Assembly: GCA_038087015.1 (NCBI GenBank)
Contig: JASBNA010000008.1
Span: forward strand, 124,001-188,000
Length of the DNA stretch: 64,000 nt
From: Cerrena zonata
Taxonomy: Eukaryota > Basidiomycota > Agaricomycetes > Polyporales > Cerrenaceae
Direction: 5' to 3'
Shown here: piece by piece, positions 1 to 11,039 of the stretch
Numbering within the stretch: position 1 is the stretch's first letter
Layout: each line of letters opens with the position of its first letter
The notes under the pieces: generated by a model
Seen by the model: only the letters and a program-made list of their open reading frames with translations
Told to the model about the DNA's origin: nothing
The model's database searches: none
Position numbers and translations under genes: made by a program

Positions 1-404
1 GTGCCTCTTGTGTTGTCGACGAGCAGACGTACAACTCTTGTCCTTCGAGGCGGCCGGTTTGCAGGCAAGCACAACTATCTTTCTCAGGAGGTGTCCACAC
101 CACCGATATTCTTTCGTCAACATCCAAGAAGCTCGTCAAAATCCAATAGACGTCAACAGCATCTCGTCATCCAGCTCAGTGTTCAACCCGTACAGTCTCA
201 CAGGGGTGGAGCCGCTTACACTTTATTGTTCCACAATGTTTCTCGTCCCCCAAAGGTGCCACCGGTCCAGTCGTCTCCCGTCACCCTTTTGTTTGCTCCC
301 GTCATTCCTTTGCAGGTACGGTTAGATCAAGCCAGAACACGCTACATATAGAATATATAGCGAGCGATAACAAGCAATAGCTATGGATACATGTACAGTT
401 ACCA
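1..404. other. Unassigned upstream sequence
   Basis: Open frames cross the window start on the plus strand but show no motif I recognise, and their composition is not convincingly coding. An AT-rich stretch (around 350-380) lies just before the gene that starts at 405 and may include its promoter. Nothing else is supported here. Confidence 0.4.
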
Positions 405-2021
405 ATGAGCTTCCAGACACCGCCTATTCCTCTCAGCTCTTTGGGCCGTGAAGTTGGTTCGCTGGATCCGACCCAATCGTCCCGCCTACTGAGCCTCCCT
501 GAATCTCGGCTGGTACTCGCTTCCTATCATCCTCGTGCTGGGGCAGCTTCCGATACCTCAAATCTCGAATCCGAAATACTTGAGTATTCCAGTAGCCGGA
601 TCGTAGTGGAACTACAACCCGACGGGGGCGCTATCTGGCGTCCGATTCCGCTTGCTCAAAACTCGACTAGAATAGAAGATGAAGGGGTCTGGCCTCGTTT
701 GATCTCATATTGCGGGTGCATCAATCATTTCTACCGCTAGACCTCATAAAATGGTTGCTAACATCCTCCTAGGTCACTCGTAACATTCTCGCTTGAACAA
801 TGGGAATTTTACAAGCTCGATCCGGCTTACAACTGTGCCATTAATCCTGAGTCCATACCAACTATTACCGCCAATTTGGGCTTTGCTACGGGACCAGGTA
901 TGTAACATCTCTATTCGCTCGTAGTCCAGAGATGATGACTGTGTCCTCGATAGAGGTCGACAGGTCAAGTCAGAATATGGATGTTGATGAAGACATACAG
1001 CCTATATCTGACGAGGGTCGACCCCCCCAGCAGAAACAATGTCAGGACACACCCAACCTCGACACAGCCGGGCCTAACCCATTCAAGAAACGACAACGTA
1101 CCAGCCGTTTGTCTCGCGGCTTCGGCAGAAACAATTTCTACTCGCGCTACCCTACACGGGCAAATATCAGGGAGCGCATGCGTCGGCGAGAGCGTGCTTA
1201 CAGAGAGAAAGAGGGGGAGCGCATGAGAAATGACCTCTTTGAAGATTTCAGTGAGTCGCGTATTCATACAACGTTTGATATACATCCTGATTGGATCTCA
1301 GAAAAATACAACACAACATACGGCAGCGGGGGGCCATCGCGTCAGAGCTGTTCGTGCCCTCTGTTTCTTCGACCGCGAAGCCTATACTGACCCCTCACCT
1401 CCAGACAGCACCTACAACCCCCAGACGGACACAACACCGTGTGCTGATGACCCAGAAGACGAAATAATGCGCACCGCAGGTAGGATCTCAGAACCATCCA
1501 TGTCCACCGACTTTTGCTCATTTATACATACAGAGTGGACAAGTCAACGTTCTCTCGCAGAGCCGGAATCGGAAGCACAGCCAAACTGGGTGACCGAACG
1601 CCTTCGCTCCAGAGAAATAATGCGTGAGAGCTGGTCCAGAGCCCCCTGGAACAACACTCTCGCCATTGAAAGAGTTGAAAAACTCCTATCTTCTCAGGCG
1701 ACGCTTGGTGATTCTGTGGACGATTTTAAAATTCCGTGGCCAGTTTTAGGACGACCTTTATCGTATTTTATCCAGGATATCAACCCCACATGGGTTCAGG
1801 CTTTCTTCGACGCTGTTAGGCAGAATCCCAAATATGAGGACACGGAAGCCGTGATAAAACTAATCAAAAAATGTATCCTGTGCTTTCATGACGATAAACT
1901 GATCAATCGGCTGCGGGCAGTCGATCTCGAAGTCGATAGGGAACTGGTAAGGGAAGCAACGAAGGTGGTCTTTCTGGAGCTGCAGAATCAACTTGCATTT
2001 CAGAGGAGTGTGGACTCGTAA
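405..2021 (+). CDS. Hypothetical nuclear-type protein with degenerate J-like C-terminus
   Basis: I do not know a named orthologue. A five-exon model keeps phase throughout: 405-715, 773-897, 954-1250, 1405-1479 and 1534-2021, giving about 431 residues. The N-terminal third has no motif I know. The middle is basic, with a KKRQRT cluster that could be a nuclear localisation signal, followed by a long Arg/Glu-rich helix. The C-terminal 110 residues follow a pattern common in agaricomycete hypothetical proteins: a WPVL start, then a helix ending in a J-domain-like HPDK position, read here as HDDK, then a leucine-rich helix. That resembles the helical region of NFKBIL1-like proteins. The Pro of HPD is replaced, so classical DnaJ activity is not expected. 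The start at 405 gives the longest consistent frame. Function is unknown. Confidence 0.6.
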
Positions 2022-2543
2022 ATAGCCCTATTTATTGTGTCTAAAAACGTATATATAGTACATGCAGGACACTGAGTTTGTACATGTAATCTCGCATCTT
2101 CAATCTCACTTCTCTCGGTACTTTTGCTCTGCGATTTATCGTGTCGTGCATTATCTGAAGAAGGTACCATCCTGACTACGACTTGGAGGACTTTGCCTAC
2201 ATCTTATGTATTTTTAGTTATACTCCTTGTAGTCGATATTTTTGCTAATGGTTGTCGTCTTACAAAGGCTGCCATTCTACTTGTTGAGAGAATCCCGTCA
2301 TCGGTAAGCACCATGCATATGTGGACACATTGAGAGGAGGCAGGGTCTTGAGATGAAATCTTATAATTGGCTTTGGTATCACCGACGGCGGAACCACACA
2401 GGTAACGTGATCTCCGCTAAGTCTCTGTTGTGAGTGGTGATCTGAAGAACGGTGCAAAAAGAGTACAATGTTAAGCCTCTATTTCCAACTGGGAACAAAC
2501 GTGTACGGTCAACTTCTCACCTGTCACAAGCTGTCCGATCGAG
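2022..2543. other. Intergenic, no gene seen
   Basis: The 3' flank of the preceding gene. Open frames are short and without recognisable motifs; no RNA gene or repeat was noticed. Confidence 0.4.
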
Positions 2544-2932
2544 CTATGATATTTCAGAAGAATGGGTTCTCCCCGATGTCATTGTCCTTCGGATGTAACG
2601 GGTGCAAGGAATATTGAGGATATCTGCATCAATGTTCCTATATAGAACGATTTTGGCCTTGGTATGCCATATTTGACGCTCCTCGTGGGGGAGATTACGC
2701 CAGGCGAGTCCAATGATCTTCGAGAGCGTGCTGTGACTCGTCTCAACATCAGCAGAGACATGCCTGCTGTTGATAAATGACGAGCGGAAAAGGATAAAGA
2801 CATTAGGAAGACGAGGAATATGGTTTTCAGGTTTCTTCTTTCCGTGTGTCTGTCGCTTGTCTGACGCAGAATTGAGGGAAAGGGGAAAGAGCATCGATTC
2901 ACTGGGGATCCTGCTTTACACTTTGTACTCAA
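2544..2932 (-). pseudogene. HMG-box transcription factor fragment
   Basis: The minus-strand frame carries a clear fungal HMG-box core. A basic lead (GKKKPENHIPR) precedes the box start LPNVFILFRSSFI, then comes a helix with STLSKIIGLAWRNLP, then EERQIWHTKAK. This matches the MATA_HMG/Ste11-type box (PNAFILFR, LSKIIG.W..L, E...W...A), which binds AT-rich DNA as an L-shaped three-helix domain. After the AK helix the usual H-x-x-x-[YF]-P-x-[YF] ending is not readable, so the third helix decays. There is little protein either side: about 116 residues in all, against several hundred for full-length relatives. I read it as an isolated box or decayed gene. Undetected flanking exons are possible. Confidence 0.55.
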
Positions 2933-3396
2933 TTGAAAATTCCCGTGAACATGTAACGTAGTACTAGTGGCTGAGGAAAGTACAAGAGCTCAAGATGGTG
3001 AAAACGCAAAGTTGAATGCATTCTGTAAAAATGTCCTTCATTTATGCTCGCTAAACAGCTCGTCACGATCGGTGAATGCGATCACAGCGGGTGTACTCGC
3101 ACCGAATTTTCTGTGGGGTTGTATTAGTACGACGAGAGTATCTTCGTATAGCCTTTAACATACGGGGATCAAACCTACATCATGCATCAACGTCATTCCA
3201 GTCTCCGATATCCGCGCCTCCTTGTTCTAAATTTTAGAGCCGGGTACGCCACCTTGTGCTAGATGATACTCACTACGTCTTACAGGGCCAGAGATCTTGT
3301 ACTAGGAACAACTCGGCAGGTTATATTTCTGATGCCCTGAGTTACTGTACCAAATGTTTATATTTGGAAGGCAGGAGGACTGTCTTCCGACTGTGG
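2933..3396. other. Intergenic, no gene seen
   Basis: Lies between the HMG-box fragment and the first transposable element. No convincing frame, repeat or RNA gene was seen. Confidence 0.4.
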
Positions 3397-3541
3397 CATC
3401 AAAAAAGTGTGCATTCTCTGAGTCGCTGAGAGGTATATAATAATACTCTCAGAGACTTCAGATCATTTCGGACTACTCAGCAGCGTTCATCTTCAGATGA
3501 TAACACAAATTTTACTCTTTTATTGACTAGTAGAAAAAAGA

Positions 3542-4051
3542 TCAGTAAATACATTCAAAACTATGGTAATCTGCGTAGCGGTTAATGTAGAATAGTTCAA
3601 AGGCATCCAATGCAAATGAAAAGTCTAAATCGTGAGGAATACCTCGAAAGACAGGGACAAGATGTACTGCACGGACAACTGTGTCTAGATAAACGATACT
3701 TACCACGCGCTGTCCATTCACCATCTCCGGTTTTACCCCAGTAACATTATCGGGTTCATCTCTCACCGTCTCAAACCACTCGACAAGTGCAGTGGGATTG
3801 ATGATATCCTCATGCCTGAATGACAAGAATGCCTTCAGACGACCCACTAACATCCCTCGAGCGAACCGATGTGTGTGTACGCAATGAATCGAAAGTCCTC
3901 GACGACCCCGAAATATCAATCCACAAGCTTCGCAAGGGATTCTAGGGACAGGCATAGAATATGGAAGAATGTATAGCAGAGAGAGTACGGAAACGTAAGA
4001 AGATAGGTGTGTTGAGTGTCTGTATAAGCATGTTAGCCTGCAAGACAACAC
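3542..4051 (-). pseudogene. Internally deleted Plavaka-type transposase (zinc finger plus C-terminal domain)
   Basis: The open frame is 169 residues. From an internal Met it begins MPVPRIPCEACG, a C2H2 finger (C-x2-C-x12-H-x5-H) as at the N-terminus of Plavaka-group KDZ transposases. It then runs almost directly into the C-terminal region of these proteins: VEWFETV, TGVKPEMVNGQRVVSIVYLD, a hydrophobic helix, and the ending FYINRYADYHSFECIY. The paralogous ending at 8699-9130 reads FYVNRFIDYHSHETIY. The whole catalytic core (including DYPEQV and FKQWTG blocks), many hundreds of residues, is missing with the frame preserved. The two junction halves are joined without a visible scar. It could be a DNA-binding derivative that competes with full transposase; this is inference. 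Confidence 0.65.
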
Positions 4052-4130
4052 GGAACGGCACTACTACTTACAAGCCACCTCACCTCCAACCTGCATTCTC
4101 TCGGAAGTAAACAGACGATATCATCCATAC

Positions 4131-5587
4131 TTGATGATGGTTCGTCACACTCGTGCAAGTGCAAAGGCATCTGGGGCTCGTGTAGATGATCCGAGGTGTC
4201 CAGGTGCTGTCATTGCACCCGAAGTGGGACTTGCACCACCAGAAGGGCCGAATGCTCAATCGTTTAGCACTTCGACACAGGACTCTACTACTACGACAGT
4301 AGCAGCGCTGCCTGGTAAGCCACCTAAACGAAAGCGTGGTCGTCCTCGCAAGTCAGAATCGGGATCGTTGACAGCAACGGGCTCTCTGCCAAGTCCGCCT
4401 TCATCTGGAACTCCAACTTCTCGAAAGAAACCAGTGCATGCTGCAAGAGCAAACTTATCCAAAGAAAAGCAGAAAGAGTCTAGTTTCGAATCTGGTTTGA
4501 GCAGCATTAGCATTAACACGATCGACAGTGTACATCCCACTTCACATCTTCAACTCACCATCAATAGCACTATTATCTTAAACCCCAACAAAGGTCATCG
4601 TAGTTCTGACACCCCTATCTCCGAAGACGAAGGTCACCATACTCTTGACACCCTCATCCTCGAAGACGAAACTCACCACTCTTATGATACCCGCCCAGGT
4701 AATGACAGGCATCCGGGCATCACAGCAGGTCTTGCTCCTCGCTCTATGGCAGAAATATCCTTGAAGGCAACGAAGAAGCGAGATAAGGTCGATGCAAAAT
4801 GAAGGCTGAGATCTGAGAGGGCAGCGGATGAAAGATCGGGCGATGAGAGGCTCATCAGCTGGATAGAGGACAGCCTGAGATCATTGAGAAGGCGCGTCCT
4901 ATTGCACCCGTCCATCAGATTATGGGGAACGCCACTGTCGCAAATGTTGTCTCCGCACCGAAGGTACAGAAGGTAAGTTGTTTTAACAGGGTTGTTTTCA
5001 CGGTTCACATATGGCAAAAATCATCGGGAAATGAGGCCAAGAATGCGGTAAAATTACACCTCAGCTCATCTGGTACCGTTGCAAAAGTCAAGGTGTACGT
5101 TAAGGACGCAATGGAGTATGAGACTGGTGCTGCATACTGGGCAGAACCTACTGTGTCGGGTGATGAGGTACAGTCCGTTCTGGCACCAAACCAATCTCCA
5201 AATCCCGAGGGGTCTCTGCTTAATATTACTATATTATTATAGGAGCCTCATGGAGCCTTCCAATCGGAATTTATATCGAAGACCCTCGCCGTGCATCTCG
5301 GAAGTATTCGAGGGACCAAACGGACGGACGGAACCGATGAACTTCCTGAAGCTGCTGTAGCACTCGCAGCAATGGCGGTGAGCTCTATGATGCTCCCTTA
5401 GTATTTCGTTCCGTTGCTAACCGCCACGTAAGTCGAACGTGCATTCACTATGTGGGAGACTGGTACTTTCTTCAATACTACAAATCAGCTCTTGGCGGAA
5501 AATTACGATAGCGCGACCGCCGAATGGATGCAAAGTGCTTCTTCCGCTGCAGATGTTCCAGAAGCAATCCTCACTGCCGGAGCTTAA
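4131..5587 (+). pseudogene. Plavaka-associated partner gene: AT-hook and RPGN motif protein (degenerate)
   Basis: Starts 80 bases from the divergent transposase frame. The first open part (4131-4802) holds an AT-hook (KRKRGRPRKSE), Ser/Thr-rich low complexity and the signature TRPGNDRHPG...AGLAPRSMAEI. The same signature appears at 11205-11280 in the second element. The frame then breaks near 4800. Later pieces in other frames match the second copy in order: a block around 4920-4975, then 5245-5360 with FQSEFISKTLAVHLGSI and AAVALAAMA, an intron, and a VERAFTMWETGTFF block to the stop at 5585-5587. The corresponding blocks in the second copy are FQSRYVLEVLAGHL, GALALTLLA and VQIAFQSFETGKF. 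Function is unknown. The AT-hook and the tight pairing with a transposase suggest a DNA-binding accessory factor. Confidence 0.55.
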
Positions 5588-6089
5588 TTCGTCAAAGCCT
5601 CGAAATTGACCAACATTAACAATGTGCATTCGTATACGAGTAGTGGTACCCGAGGTGGACGTGCAGTTGTCTATCGGGGAAAGTGAGTAGACCTACTATA
5701 GGTTGAATCACAGTCGCAGGGTTACATTCGTTTCTAATTCATTTTGACCAGTTGCAGTAGAGCCGCTATTAGTATTCACCCCTTGTGACCTGAGTGAGTG
5801 AGATATGAGCTTTTCTAGTAGAGTCTGCCAGCCTGAGAAGGACCGGAGTGCTGTACCCTGAATACTGAACATTCTGAAGAATGGAAAAGTTTCGGATGTC
5901 GAAATCTTCTGACACCATGCTTGTAAGATATATATATTGATTTTCAGTCCTTCTGAGTCCTTGTACTCTGAGACGTCTGAAACCACATCTGAAGCCTCTG
6001 ACGGTCTCTGAGCCGGCACTCTCAGAGAGATCTTCAGGAGATATCAGGAAGGTCGATGAAGAGTGATCAGAAGGGAAGACTTACATCTG

Positions 6090-6420
6090 CATGGCCAAAG
6101 TAGGCGCGGGCACATGTTGCCGCCTTGTTAGTTCGATGATCGTAGATCGGTTTTCATCTCCTCATCGGTTGACGATGGAACGGGGCAGGGTATACCCTCT
6201 CTCAACGTCGAAGTATGAAGCACTTACGGGGCTCCCCATAGTTTTCTACGTAACTGTGAAGGTCGCCTCCAGGGATCCATTCAAGTACCATGTCTATGAC
6301 GAAATGAGGACGGAAGCGAACTCTCAGAGCCTTCGCGACGTGACGAACCCACCTTTTCCACGTCCATGCACAAGATCGTACTCAGCGTAAAGTTTCATAT
6401 GCGACGAGGGTACGGAGTGA
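6090..6420 (-). pseudogene. Serine/threonine kinase relic
   Basis: Read on the minus strand, this stretch gives a glycine-loop-like piece (YDLVHGRGKGGFV). In another frame it gives ALRVRFRPHF and MVLEWIPGGDLHSYVENYGE, which matches the beta-5/hinge/alpha-D region of CAMK-like kinases (MVLEYIPGGDL). Frames are broken and no HRD or DFG motif is visible downstream, so this is a short decayed copy. It adjoins the presumed right end of the first transposable element. Confidence 0.4.
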
Positions 6421-7012
6421 TCGGCAGACATATCCTATAGAGAATTTGTTGAGAAATATTAGAACCTCAAATGTACACACTTACGATAGCGATCTCGACT
6501 TCCGAAAGCAATCTCTTTTAAGACACGGTGACAACCTGCGCCGCATATACATCCGCCACATTGTGAGAAACCCTGTAAATAAAGAGGATATGATCTCGAC
6601 ACAAAGTCGCAAAGTGATAAAAGCACGTACAGTGGCTTTGAAATGGAATTCCTAACAGAAGTCGGCTAACGAGTTACGATTCGAGCAGGTAATGGCGCAG
6701 ATAATCAAAGACAGCGAAAACCAAACAATTAAGCCGGACATATGGCCTGTTCCGACAGCGGACGTGTAGTCACCCTTAAAATCGTAACTCATGCCCAGGC
6801 GCGCAACAACCCGAAGTTCATGGTCCCGCCGCGGAAACGGTGTCGCCGCATCAACTCTCATGAACACTACGTTCGTGATAGCTTTATATATCTACAGAAT
6901 TCTACTCGAGCACTAGTAGTCCAACTATTCTGCTTTTGGTTCAAGATTCTGCTGCTCAAACCCAACTTCTTGTTCTAGTCAACTATACATTTGCACATCC
7001 CTTGCTACTACC
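6421..7012. other. Intergenic, no gene seen
   Basis: Holds the upstream region of the protease gene that starts at 7013. Short open frames on both strands have no recognisable motifs. Confidence 0.4.
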
Positions 7013-8090
7013 ATGTTACTCTCCGATCCCTCTGATCATTTTCCGGAGATAAAAGAAAAAGTAGAGGAAAATGGTCCTTGTCATGCCGCTGTAACTCAAT
7101 CCAGATATCTCTGGGACAATAATTCCGTACGATTTACCTTCAGCATCTTTACCTGGGGCTAACTCCTCATAGATTATCACTTACTCCTACATAGATGGGA
7201 ACGATATTCAACAATCCAAAGTTGATTGTACTATGGAAGAGTGGACCTGGTACACCAATATCGAGTTCAGGAAGATCGAGTGTGGCGGAACAATTCGTAT
7301 CAGTTTTGCTGGCCTCACTGGAAGTTGGACCTATAATGGTCGGGAGTGCATGGGCATTCCTGACAACGAGGCCACTATGAACTTCGATTGTATCAAGTCG
7401 TCCACGATGACTATAACCCCCAAGGAGCGGGGTGTAATCTTGCATGAATTCGGACATGTATTGGGGCTATTGCATGAACACCAGTCGCCCAAACGCCCTC
7501 GCATTTTGACTTTTTGTGAGGATGGTAAGTCGGTAAACAAGAGAAATCTGTAAAACAAAATAGTAACTAATACTCTTCTGTCAGCAACTAAGCAATATTA
7601 TAGGGACCTCTACCAATGGTCAGACGAAAGGGTGGAAGAACAAGTCCTCCGGAAATATGATGAATCGGAAGTCAGCAGTTGTTCTAACATAGATTTCAAA
7701 TCTGTCATGATGTCTGTAGAGCAATATCTTATCAAGCTGTGTGCTGACATAGTGCAACATAGGTATCCCATACCATACACGATCAACACTCAGGGTATAG
7801 ATATCCCTAGAAATCATGATCTATCCGATATCGACAAGGCGTATATATTCCTCAACTACCCTCGTGTGGTGGCACATGATAAAACTCCTGACTGGAACAT
7901 TAGGAAGGTGCTCAAGGTTGCTGGCGTTGGTGGTCGGAGGCGTAAAGACATTCTTAACGCGACTTGTCCCGACAGCATTCGAGATCTTTTCGCTCAGTGG
8001 AATGTGGAGAAGCGTATGCCTTGTGCTACTGCACAATCCCCTCCCCGATTAGTTCGTTTTCTGCGGTGGGTATTCCGGCGCCATCTCTGA
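7013..8090 (+). CDS. Astacin-like zinc metalloprotease (M12A type)
   Basis: Four exons keep phase: 7013-7126, 7173-7524, 7585-7711 and 7763-8090, about 306 residues. Order of motifs: ITYSYIDGN and EWTWYTNIEF (typical pre-catalytic strands), RISFAGLTGSWTY with the following Cys, then the zinc site HEFGHVLGLLHEHQSP (HExxHxxGxxHE). The Met-turn (SVMMYPIP) is reconstituted across an intron. LSDIDKAYIFLNYPR follows, as in fungal M12 homologues. The three zinc His and the catalytic Glu are all present. No signal peptide is evident (the start reads MLLSDPSDHF), which is odd for an astacin and suggests either a cytosolic enzyme or a missed upstream exon. The gene lies between two transposable elements but is itself intact. 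Substrate is unknown. Confidence 0.75.
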
Positions 8091-8544
8091 ATTGACTTCT
8101 CTGCGAGGCTGTAGTATTCGAGATACCAATGAGAGCGAAAGGCCTTATGTTGTGTAGCCACATTATCAACCCATGGTTTAAATATACACGACGAATCTGA
8201 AAATGGGTTTCTACTCAACGGTGTTTGGTTCATTACTAGTTGCCTTTTGAGAAGATAAGTAGGAGAAACTTGAGGAATACATGAGCTAAGACCATTATAT
8301 AATAGTGGGACAACGACTTTTTCGACGGGGTAGGTCTATGATTAAAGGGCGAGGTCATGAGCGAGAGCAAGTGAGACGACAGGGAAGAGGGTACATGTCA
8401 GAAGTCGAAGAGGAAGAATGTGGTAGACAGAGAGGGATTGGAGTATGAGGGACGGGGAAAAGAATGGGGAACTGAATCCTTCTTCTCATGCTCGGGCTCC
8501 TTCTTTTCCTCCTGGGCAGCGTTCCCCGCATTCCTCTTCTCCCT
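8091..8544. other. Intergenic, purine-rich spacer before element 2
   Basis: Contains a G/A-rich stretch around 8335-8475 and then pyrimidine-rich sequence up to the inverted terminal repeat. No gene seen. Confidence 0.4.
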
Positions 8545-8598
8545 CAGCAATGTGCATAATCATCCGAGACGCCCTGAGACGGTCTGAGATGACCTGAG
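8545..8598 (+). repeat. Left terminal inverted repeat of element 2
   Basis: Pairs with 13332-13385 in inverted orientation, 48 of 54 positions identical by eye. Contains three CTGAG/CCGAG-type words that recur inward from the end. Confidence 0.85.
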
Positions 8599-8698
8599 GA
8601 GCTCTGAGAACGTCTGAGTATTTTTGGTTAAAATTTGACTAATTCTATTTTTCTACTCAGGTCATTCAGAACTTCTCAGACAGTATTATTGACAATTA

Positions 8699-11030
8699 TT
8701 AGTAGATAGTTTCATGACTATGATAATCAATAAATCGGTTTACATAGAAATATTGAAAGGACTGTAAACTGTAGGAATGATGAAAGCCTCTCAGTACCTG
8801 TGAGGCTCCGTATGCCCCAATAAAATGACATAAACGAACGATACAGTCCAAATGAACAATACCTATAACACGCTTTCCATGTTTGATTTCCAGTTTTACA
8901 ATCCACATTCCTGTTATAGGATCGGGCCCGTCTCCGTATGGTACAAACCATTCGACAACAGCGCAAACCATGCGGGTGGCATCATGCGTAAAAGAAATAA
9001 ATCGTTTGACACGTGCAGCAATCATACCACGCATATCTTCAAGATCGGGATCAATACGAACGAGCACGATGTCATAACGAGGGAATTCATTCCTCCAGTT
9101 CGGATTGCTTCGGATGATTTCACGAGGCATTCCTTCCGGACCAGAGACCTCACTTGGCGCATAGAAAACGGCGGATGCTGACAGATGGACCTTTAATCAA
9201 GTTCGTATTTTGGCAAGCGGTGTGCTGGGATGTCCTCTGAGTTCAAATCGAGATCAGGGTATATCTGATCCCATAGGAAGCGTCCAAGAAGCTCAGCAAG
9301 GTTTGGCACATTTAGTTCATGTGCAAGTTTATTAATACTTCGAGTGTAAGCTATAAACAAACATGATTGAGTTAAAATAATGATTACACTTCAAACTGTT
9401 GATGTACGTACCAGGGCGGTGACTCAAATGAACATATGACTGCGCACGAGGTTCGGCTGAAGGACTTCATTATCCAAATCCTCTAATCCTGATACGATCC
9501 TTGCCGTTCTGAGGACGTCGTGTTTCAGCATGCAAAGTGCACATAACTTGACACGCAGAGCAGCGAGCTTGCTCAAGCGAGTGTTTGTTACAAGAATCTG
9601 TGGTAGGGGGTTGTTCTTGCTCGATGGACGCCAGGGTTTCTTGACTGCAACAATGTGTTTTGAATCGGTGATGGAGTAACATAGCCCATTCGGAGAGCCA
9701 AACAGCTTGATGGCTCGAACGTAATGACAGAGTGACTGTTATCGAGGCAACGAGGATCCATCTAGTCGAACACCCTCAGTTTCAAAGATCGGTCGAAAGC
9801 GATGAAATCGTGCAAGGGCAACTTCCATCATATCCAGAGAGTCAAGGTCGTGACTTGAGCGTCGTGCTAGATAGCAAGAATCCATGAAGGTTGTGATACA
9901 CTCAACCATAGCATCAGGAACATAGCCTATGATTGCTGGAATGAAGGTCTGTGACATAGTCATTGTAAGTATTGTGCTGTTTGCGGCTATTGGAAACAAA
10001 CCTTCATAAGGGCTTTCGAATCATTTCCGGTCCATTGCTTGAAATTCCGACTTCGGGAAATCGTCGGAGGCCAGGGAAGTTAGGAACAGCAGCGATGCTA
10101 AATATAATTTGAACACCTGAGAATACTAGAGTTCAAGATAACATACAGATGATCAATATCATCCATGATACGTTTTGCATCTGCGGGCGTATTTTAAGCT
10201 TCATGTAGTCTTCAACCCAAGCTACCAAGTGATCCTTGAATATTCCTTTGACAACTTGATGAAGAAGGTCCGGCGTAATGAGCTCATGGATGTCAGCGCG
10301 AGGAAAGTATTCTGTAAAAGGCTAGGAGTGAACCATGATTTTCAGTGTCGACTTGCAATAATATAATTGAAACCATACATACCTTGATACCGGCAACTAT
10401 GCCAAATGTAAACCAGATTATGTCCGAGTCAAATGATTCACGAAGCATCTCGTGGAGTCCACGGCATCGCGGTTCTCCAGAATACTCAAGGTGGTCAGGG
10501 GATGCCAGACATTTGGGACACCAACCTTGGACAATACTAGCTAGAATGACCTGTTCTGGATAGTCCGCAATAAATGGCCTAATTTCGAATACAACACCAC
10601 GATAGTGACGATCAGGACATTGCAAGAGTTCCGGGTTTGTCATTCCGGGGAGGAGGGGAACAAGGATTTCCGCGAGTGATGCATGATATAGCTACTCACG
10701 AAATAGTCGAAGCTCGTCATTATCTTCATACTGGTGGCAGGCTGTATAGAATTGATTGGTATGGACATATACAAGAATGCAATATATTGAAGACTTTTTG
10801 GGATAGCAAGAAAGGCAATCGGTACGACAGCATCACGGTGGGCACGTTACATCGAACTCGTGACATTCCCACATAACAGATAAACTAGATGAAACTCCGT
10901 ATTCCCTGTTGCCACGGATGCGGTAGTTTCGTCAGAACCTAAAATTATAGGGCAAAGTATTGAGCCATGCGGCTCAGGATCCCTTGAGATTTTGTCCTAA
11001 GACCATGTTAGCGAGGAATCACCAAAGAGA
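8699..11030 (-). pseudogene. Plavaka-type (KDZ superfamily) transposase, 5'-truncated and frameshifted
   Basis: Blocks occur in the order expected for this cut-and-paste transposase, read from 11030 down. They are PHGSILCPIILGSDETT and VATGNTEFHLVYL (about 10880-10980); AHRDAVVPIAFLAIPK (about 10800-10850); ADYPEQVILAS with GWCPKCLAS (10500-10600); FPRADIHELITPDLLHQ (10240-10300); VPNFPGLRRFPE and, one frame over, FKQWTGNDSKALMK (10000-10090); the VPDAMVECITTFMDSCYLARR helix with RFH..R.IF...GVRLDG (9750-9930); SPNGLCYSITDSKHIVAVK (9610-9720); and the C-terminal domain ending at 8699. At least four frame changes and stop codons separate them. The N-terminal zinc finger seen in the first element is missing. 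It cannot encode an active enzyme as it stands. Confidence 0.8.
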
Positions 11031-11039
11031 TTCGAGAAA

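Larger units (their letters stand above)
3397..6050. mobile_element. Plavaka-type element 1 (non-autonomous, internally deleted)
   Basis: Bounds are approximate. The left end near 3397 has a CATCAAA...GTGCAT start followed by CTGAG-type repeats, resembling the better defined end of the second element at 8545. The right side (about 5770-6050) is dense in CTGAG/CTCAG words, but no clean inverted terminal repeat could be matched. Inside are a minus-strand deleted transposase (3542-4051) and, diverging from it, a plus-strand partner gene (4131-5587). This is the same gene order as the second element. The transposase retains only its zinc finger and C-terminus, so the copy could move only with enzyme supplied in trans. 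Confidence 0.6.

Noticed and set aside
5708..6019. 103-residue minus-strand frame rich in Ser-Glu
   Set aside because: The Ser-Glu pattern comes from repeated CTGAG/CTCAG words of the transposon subterminal region, so coding status is doubtful.
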